Source: Cyanobium sp. M55B138
GTDB lineage: Bacteria; Cyanobacteriota; Cyanobacteriia; PCC-6307; Cyanobiaceae
Assembly: GCA_018400215.1 (NCBI GenBank)
Contig: JAGYNF010000014.1
Location: 1 to 16,599 of the forward strand
Reading direction: 5' to 3'
Length of the DNA stretch: 16,599 nt
Part shown: positions 13,128 through 16,599 of the stretch, piece by piece
Layout of the letters: each line of letters opens with the position of its first letter
Position numbering within the stretch: position 1 is the stretch's first letter
The notes under the pieces: model-generated
What the model was told of the DNA's origin: nothing
The model's input: the letters and a program-made list of their open reading frames with translations, nothing else
The model's database searches: none
Translations under genes and position numbers: made by a program

Positions 13128-13863
13128 GGCCAACGAACCGCTTCACCCCATCCTGGCGCGGCCCGCCCGCTGGATTCGGCGGCTCGGCCTGGCTGGCAGC
13201 CTGCTGCTGGCCAGCGCCCTGTTGCTGGCAGCCCCACCCGCCCAGGCCGCCCAGGCGAGTGGAGAAGGGGTGCTGGCGCAACGCATCGAGCACTGGCCGG
13301 CCTGGCAACTGCCCGCCCCCCTAAGCCGACCCGGCAGGGCGGATCTGCTCTACCCCGACTGGTTCCTGGGGGCCTGGCAACTGAGCAGCAGCGATGGCGC
13401 CAACACCCAGGTGCGCTTCATTGCCACAGCCGACGGGGTGGTGGGCGACCGGGCCTTCAATGCCGAGGCGATCGGCCGGGCCCTGCTGGGGGGGCAACTG
13501 CTCAGCGTGGCCAACGACCCCGCCAATCCCAACCGCCAGATCGCCCGCCTGCAAGGCTCCGATGGCCGGCCCCTGGAGCTGGAATCGACCGTGGTGGGGC
13601 GCCGCCGGGAGCAGCCGGATGCGACAGAGCTGCTGGTGGATGAACTGGCCCTGCAGGTGCTGCACGGTGGAGGCGATCCGGTGGTGAGCCGGATCGAGAC
13701 CCTGAGCCTGTTTCGGCGCCAGGCCGACGGCACGATCGAAGCCGAGCAGTGGCAGGCCAGCTACACCTCGCCCGCCCTGGGGCTGGCGGCTGCGGCAGGC
13801 CGCAGCGACCATGTGAGCCTCAGGCTCGAGCGAGTGGTGCCACCAGGCGATCCCGCCAGCTGA
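13126..13863 (+). CDS. Exported DUF6816-like protein
   Basis: This 245-aa precursor has a clear signal peptide: R-W-I-R-R at 15-19, a leucine- and alanine-rich core at 21-36 and a cleavage site near A-Q-A (about 39-43). The mature part includes L-Y-P-D-W-F-L-G-A-W-Q-L-S-S (75-88), like the opening motif of the cyanobacterial and plastid-lumen DUF6816 family. Alternating beta-strand-like segments follow, up to R-L-E-R-V-V-P-P. It probably works in the thylakoid lumen or periplasm; its function is unknown. Family assignment is from this motif and overall layout, so it is moderate. The start overlaps that of the 88-aa gene, and the end overlaps the convergent GST gene by 44 bp. Confidence 0.78.
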   Translation: MANEPLHPILARPARWIRRLGLAGSLLLASALLLAAPPAQAAQASGEGVLAQRIEHWPAWQLPAPLSRPGRADLLYPDWFLGAWQLSSSDGANTQVRFIATADGVVGDRAFNAEAIGRALLGGQLLSVANDPANPNRQIARLQGSDGRPLELESTVVGRRREQPDATELLVDELALQVLHGGGDPVVSRIETLSLFRRQADGTIEAEQWQASYTSPALGLAAAAGRSDHVSLRLERVVPPGDPAS

Positions 13864-14539
13864 ACAGGGGCTCCAGCAGGGGATTGTCCGCCACCCCACT
13901 CACCCCGCGGCCGGCCAGGGGGGCACCACAACTCTCGGGGAAGCGCAGCAGGGAGAGCTGGGCCGCCACCGCCAGATCGGCGAGGCTGAGCTGGTCACCC
14001 ACCAGGAAGGGCTGGGCCGCCGTGAGCAGGGCCAGCTGTTCGAGGTTGGTCTGCAGCTGCCGGCAGCCCGGCCCGGCCACCATTCCGCCGAGGGCTTCGC
14101 CCATGCCCCCAAGCCAGGCCGACGGCAGGCCGCCGACCAGCTGGCGCAGGGGTGCCGGGGTCGCATCCGGCAACAGGGCCGAGCGCAGCACGGGATCGGC
14201 CGCTGCCGCCTGGAGCAGGGCCAGTCGGCAGCCCGACGCCAGGGCGGTATCGGCCCAGTCCTCCAGCAACAGCACCCGGGCGCGCAGGGCCGGATCGGCC
14301 GGCAGCAGGGCCGGCAGCGGGTGGCGGTGCTCCAGATGCATGGCGATCGCGGTGGAGTCGGCGATCACCTCGGTGCCATCGACCAAGACGGGCACCTGCC
14401 GCTGGCCGGACAGGCGGAACAGGGCGAGCTGGCCCAAGCCCGGGGTGACCTCGACAACGCTGGTGTCGAGCCCCTTGGCCGCCAGAACCAGCCGCACCTT
14501 CTCGCAGAAGGCCGAATGGCGGAACTGGTAAAGCTGCAT
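13820..14539 (-). CDS. Glutathione S-transferase family protein
   Basis: This is a 239-aa cytosolic protein with an N-terminal thioredoxin-fold GST domain. It shows F-R-H-S-A-F-C-E-K-V-R-L (6-17, possible catalytic S9 or C12), Q-V-P-V-L with cis-P50 and the glutathione-binding D61-S62 in I-A-D-S-T-A-I. An all-helical C-terminal domain (about 85-239) carries P-F-L-V-G-D-Q-L-S-L-A-D-L-A-V-A, the usual N-capping and hydrophobic staple segment. The C-E-K-V cysteine suggests thiol transfer or a glutaredoxin-like role rather than a classic serine or tyrosine GST; the substrate is unknown. ATG 14539 begins the fold directly. It is divergent from the DUF751 gene (76 bp). Confidence 0.87.
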   Translation of the reverse strand: MQLYQFRHSAFCEKVRLVLAAKGLDTSVVEVTPGLGQLALFRLSGQRQVPVLVDGTEVIADSTAIAMHLEHRHPLPALLPADPALRARVLLLEDWADTALASGCRLALLQAAAADPVLRSALLPDATPAPLRQLVGGLPSAWLGGMGEALGGMVAGPGCRQLQTNLEQLALLTAAQPFLVGDQLSLADLAVAAQLSLLRFPESCGAPLAGRGVSGVADNPLLEPLFSWRDRLVAPLARA

Positions 14540-14615
14540 GCGCCGGGCCTCGGTGCCAGGCGGCAGAGTAGCGAGCAAGACTGGCGAGCTGCCCCTGGAG
14601 CAGCCCTCTGAGGCC

Positions 14616-14822
14616 ATGAAAGACTTTTTCCTCAATGTGACGCGCTATCCGCGTTACCTGGTCGCCTTCGGCCTGGGTGTGGCCAATTCGGTGTTCGAGC
14701 CCCTGGTGGCCCGGGCTCGCAACCCTGTGACAGCCGTGGCCCTGATCGGAGCTGCCGTGAGCGGGATGCTCAGCCTGGGGCTGATCCTGCGTGCGATGGT
14801 GATCATCCAACCGGTCGCATAG
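14616..14822 (+). CDS. DUF751 (Ycf33-like) small membrane protein
   Basis: This 68-aa protein begins [16 protein letters not shown]. It has F-E-P-L near residue 27, then [10 protein letters not shown] and a second hydrophobic stretch to about residue 62. This is the layout of DUF751, related to the plastid-encoded Ycf33; its function is not established. There are two probable membrane helices (about 13-27 and 38-62). ATG 14616 is chosen because the conserved part starts there; the frame extends back to 14538 through sequence antisense to the GST leader. rbfA starts 2 bp after its stop, so the two are co-transcribed and likely coupled. Confidence 0.83.
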   Translation: MKDFFLNVTRYPRYLVAFGLGVANSVFEPLVARARNPVTAVALIGAAVSGMLSLGLILRAMVIIQPVA

Positions 14823-14824
14823 CG

Positions 14825-15232
14825 ATGGCACAGGGCCGACGGGTGGAGCGGGTGGCCTCCCTGATCCGCCGTGAGATGAGCGTGTTGCTGCGCGATGGCA
14901 TCAAAGACGAACGGGTCAGCCAGGGCCTGGTGAGCGTGACCCACGTGGAAGTGGCAGGCGATCTGCAGCACTGCAAAATTTTTGTGAGTGTGTTTGGCTC
15001 CGACGCCGATCGGGACCAGACCCTGGCCGGTCTGCAATCAGCTGCGGCCTATGTGAAGGGGGAACTGAGCCGGCGGCTGCAGATGCGCCGCACCCCCGAG
15101 GTGCAATTCCTGCTGGATCGCGGCATCGTGCGGGGCAGCTCGGTGCTGGGCCTGCTGCATCAGCTCGAAGGCGACCGCAGCCGCAAGGGGGAACCGGGGC
15201 CGGGCAGCGACGGTCCAGACCCACTGGCATGA
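14825..15232 (+). CDS. rbfA: Ribosome-binding factor A
   Basis: RbfA is a KH-type RNA-binding protein that binds the 30S precursor and is needed for late 16S rRNA 5'-end maturation, especially in the cold. The 135 aa begin [13 protein letters not shown] and continue with [25 protein letters not shown] and [11 protein letters not shown]. Residues 115-135 are a charged, glycine-rich tail outside the fold. The gene sits 2 bp after the DUF751 stop, and its own stop overlaps the nagZ start (ATGA at 15229-15232). Confidence 0.95.
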   Translation: MAQGRRVERVASLIRREMSVLLRDGIKDERVSQGLVSVTHVEVAGDLQHCKIFVSVFGSDADRDQTLAGLQSAAAYVKGELSRRLQMRRTPEVQFLLDRGIVRGSSVLGLLHQLEGDRSRKGEPGPGSDGPDPLA

Positions 15233-16599
15233 CTGCTGCGGCAGCTGATCAATCCCTGCGTCGTCTGATCGCCAGCCTGGTGGTGGTGCGGGCCAGTGGC
15301 CTGCTGGCCGATCACCAGCGGCGCTACCCCCAGTGGGAGCTCCCAAACGGCCAACTGGAGGAGCTGCTGGCGGCCGGCGTGGGGGGGGTGATTCTGCTGG
15401 GGGGCAGTGCGGCGGAACTGGCCCTGCGCACCAGGCAGTTGCAGGGGTGGGCAGACCAGCCCCTGCTCCTCTGCGCCGACGTGGAGGAGGGGGTGGGCCA
15501 GCGCTTTGAGGGGGCCAGCTGGCTGGTTCCTCCCCTGGCCCTGGGGAGGCTGCACCGCCGTGATCCCGAGCGGGCCATCGCCCTGGCAGAGCGATATGGG
15601 CAGTGCTGCGGCCGGGATGCCCGGGCCGTGGGGCTGAACTGGGTGCTGGGGCCGGTGTGCGATGTGAACAACAACCCCGCCAATCCGGTGATCAACGTGC
15701 GGGCCTGGGGCGAGGACGCCCCCGCGGCCGGAGCCCTGGCGGCCGCCTTTGTGCGGGGTCTGCATGGGGCTGGGGTGCTGAGCTGCGCCAAGCACTTCCC
15801 CGGCCATGGCGACACCAGCAGCGATTCCCATCTGGAGCTACCCCTGCTGGCCCACAGCCGCGAGCGGCTCAAGCAGGTGGAACTGCCACCCTTCCGCCGG
15901 GCCATTGCGGCCGGTGTCTCCGCGGTGATGACCGGCCACCTGATCCTGCCGGCCCTGGATCCCCAGCGGCCGGCCACCCTCTCCAGCGCCGTGCTGCGGG
16001 GCCTGCTGCGCCAGGAGCTGGGCTTTACGGGCCTGGTGGTGACGGATGCCCTGGTGATGGAGGCAATCGCAGGGCACTACGGCGCCGCTGAAGCGGCCGT
16101 GCTGGCCCTGGAAGCCGGCGCCGATCTGGTGCTGATGCCAGCCGATGCCCAGGCCGCCATGGACGCCATCGCCACTGCCGTGGCCAGCGGGCGCCTGCCG
16201 CGGGGCCAGCTGGAGGCCAGTGCCGAGCGGCGGCGGGCCGCCCTGGCCCAATGCAGGCCTGGCCAGGCGGATCCCTACCGGGCCGCCGCCCCCGACCTGG
16301 CCCTCTCCCGGCAGCTGATCACGGCGACGCTGGAGTGCCAGGGCCAGGGCGGCCTGGGTCACGCTGGCGGCGGTGTGAATCTGATCCGCGTCGACCAGGC
16401 CCTGCAGGCCCCCTTCCTGACGCCAACGGCACCGGGCCTCAGCCTGCCGGCAGCGGCCGGATTCCAGCCCCTGCTCCTGGCGGCGGACACGGCACCGCTG
16501 TGGAGCGGTGATGCCGCAGCTCCCCTGGCCCTCGAGCGGCTTGGCCCAGGCCCCGTGCTAGTGCAACTGTTCGTTCGGGGCAATCCCTTCCGGGGCCGT
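15229..16599 (+). CDS. nagZ: Glycoside hydrolase family 3 beta-N-acetylhexosaminidase, NagZ-like (3' end beyond window)
   Basis: This enzyme removes N-acetylglucosamine from muropeptides during peptidoglycan turnover. From ATG 15229 the frame is open to the window end (457 codons). Visible GH3 features are D84-V-E-E-G-V-G-Q-R (sugar binding), [13 protein letters not shown]188[13 protein letters not shown]201 with the NagZ-type D199/H201 catalytic pair, and the nucleophile D273 in V-V-T-D-A-L-V-M-E. The TIM-barrel domain ends around residue 345. The remaining 110 or so residues suggest a C-terminal domain absent from the single-domain E. coli enzyme. The start overlaps the rbfA stop in ATGA, so the two are translationally coupled. 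Confidence 0.9.
   Translation, partial: MTAAAADQSLRRLIASLVVVRASGLLADHQRRYPQWELPNGQLEELLAAGVGGVILLGGSAAELALRTRQLQGWADQPLLLCADVEEGVGQRFEGASWLVPPLALGRLHRRDPERAIALAERYGQCCGRDARAVGLNWVLGPVCDVNNNPANPVINVRAWGEDAPAAGALAAAFVRGLHGAGVLSCAKHFPGHGDTSSDSHLELPLLAHSRERLKQVELPPFRRAIAAGVSAVMTGHLILPALDPQRPATLSSAVLRGLLRQELGFTGLVVTDALVMEAIAGHYGAAEAAVLALEAGADLVLMPADAQAAMDAIATAVASGRLPRGQLEASAERRRAALAQCRPGQADPYRAAAPDLALSRQLITATLECQGQGGLGHAGGGVNLIRVDQALQAPFLTPTAPGLSLPAAAGFQPLLLAADTAPLWSGDAAAPLALERLGPGPVLVQLFVRGNPFRGR

Noticed and set aside
1..16599. tRNA, rRNA, CRISPR array, insertion sequence or phage genes
   Set aside because: I looked for T-loop motifs, spaced repeats, transposase or integrase motifs and terminal inverted repeats and saw none. 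All substantial open stretches are explained by housekeeping or cyanobacterial genes.

Overview
The window looks like a piece of a high-GC unicellular alpha-cyanobacterium (Cyanobium or a GC-rich Synechococcus relative). The evidence is a photosystem II oxygen-evolving subunit (psbU, lost from most Prochlorococcus), a probable cytochrome b6f small subunit (petL), several cyanobacterium-type families of unknown function (DUF3120, DUF4346, DUF751/Ycf33-like, DUF6816-like), a VKOR-thioredoxin fusion, and very GC-rich third codon positions. Assignments rest on reading translations from memory of the families; no database search was run.

Layout. 1-53: the first codons of a minus-strand gene leaving the window. 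81-998 (-): uppP, lipid-carrier recycling. 1083-1844 (+): a DUF3120 membrane protein, divergent from uppP. 1956-2333 (+): psbU, with a strong Shine-Dalgarno and a clear intrinsic terminator. 2424-4109 (+): nadB. 4153-5079 (-): VKOR-thioredoxin, convergent with nadB across a 13-bp inverted repeat. 5155-6528 (+): rimO, whose end overlaps a 30-codon probable petL (6515-6607, -). 6779-8428 (+): a B12-binding radical SAM/DUF4070 enzyme. 8432-8839 (-): a DUF4346 protein. 8787-10006 (-): a COG3146/FemAB-like acyltransferase whose first third is scrambled by many frame changes while the last 257 codons stay open. 10080-10511 (+): an unrecognised 143-aa protein. 10484-12167 (-): a coupled pair, a two-domain PTPS/QueD-like protein followed by a stand-alone RibD C-terminal-type reductase. 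12228-12854 (+): aroK. 12861-13127 (-): an 88-aa unknown. 13126-13863 (+): an exported DUF6816-like protein. 13820-14539 (-): a GST-like protein. 14616-16599 (+): DUF751, rbfA and nagZ (truncated by the window end) in one tight run.

The packing is very dense. Genes overlap tail-to-tail by 14, 28 and 44 bp, one divergent pair shares a CATG at both start codons, and same-strand pairs overlap by 4, 11 and 53 bp. Functionally this is mostly housekeeping: photosynthesis (psbU, petL, and plausibly VKOR for disulfide formation), cofactors (nadB, pterin genes), ribosome maturation and modification (rbfA, rimO), aromatic amino acids (aroK) and the cell envelope (uppP, nagZ).

I found no RNA genes, mobile elements, CRISPR arrays or defence systems. 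The most interesting points are the clustered frameshifts in the acyltransferase, the PTPS fusion with a degenerate first domain coupled to a RibD_C reductase, the CATG-shared start codons, and an alternating three-arm palindrome between petL and the radical SAM gene. I see no clear case for a wholly new system.
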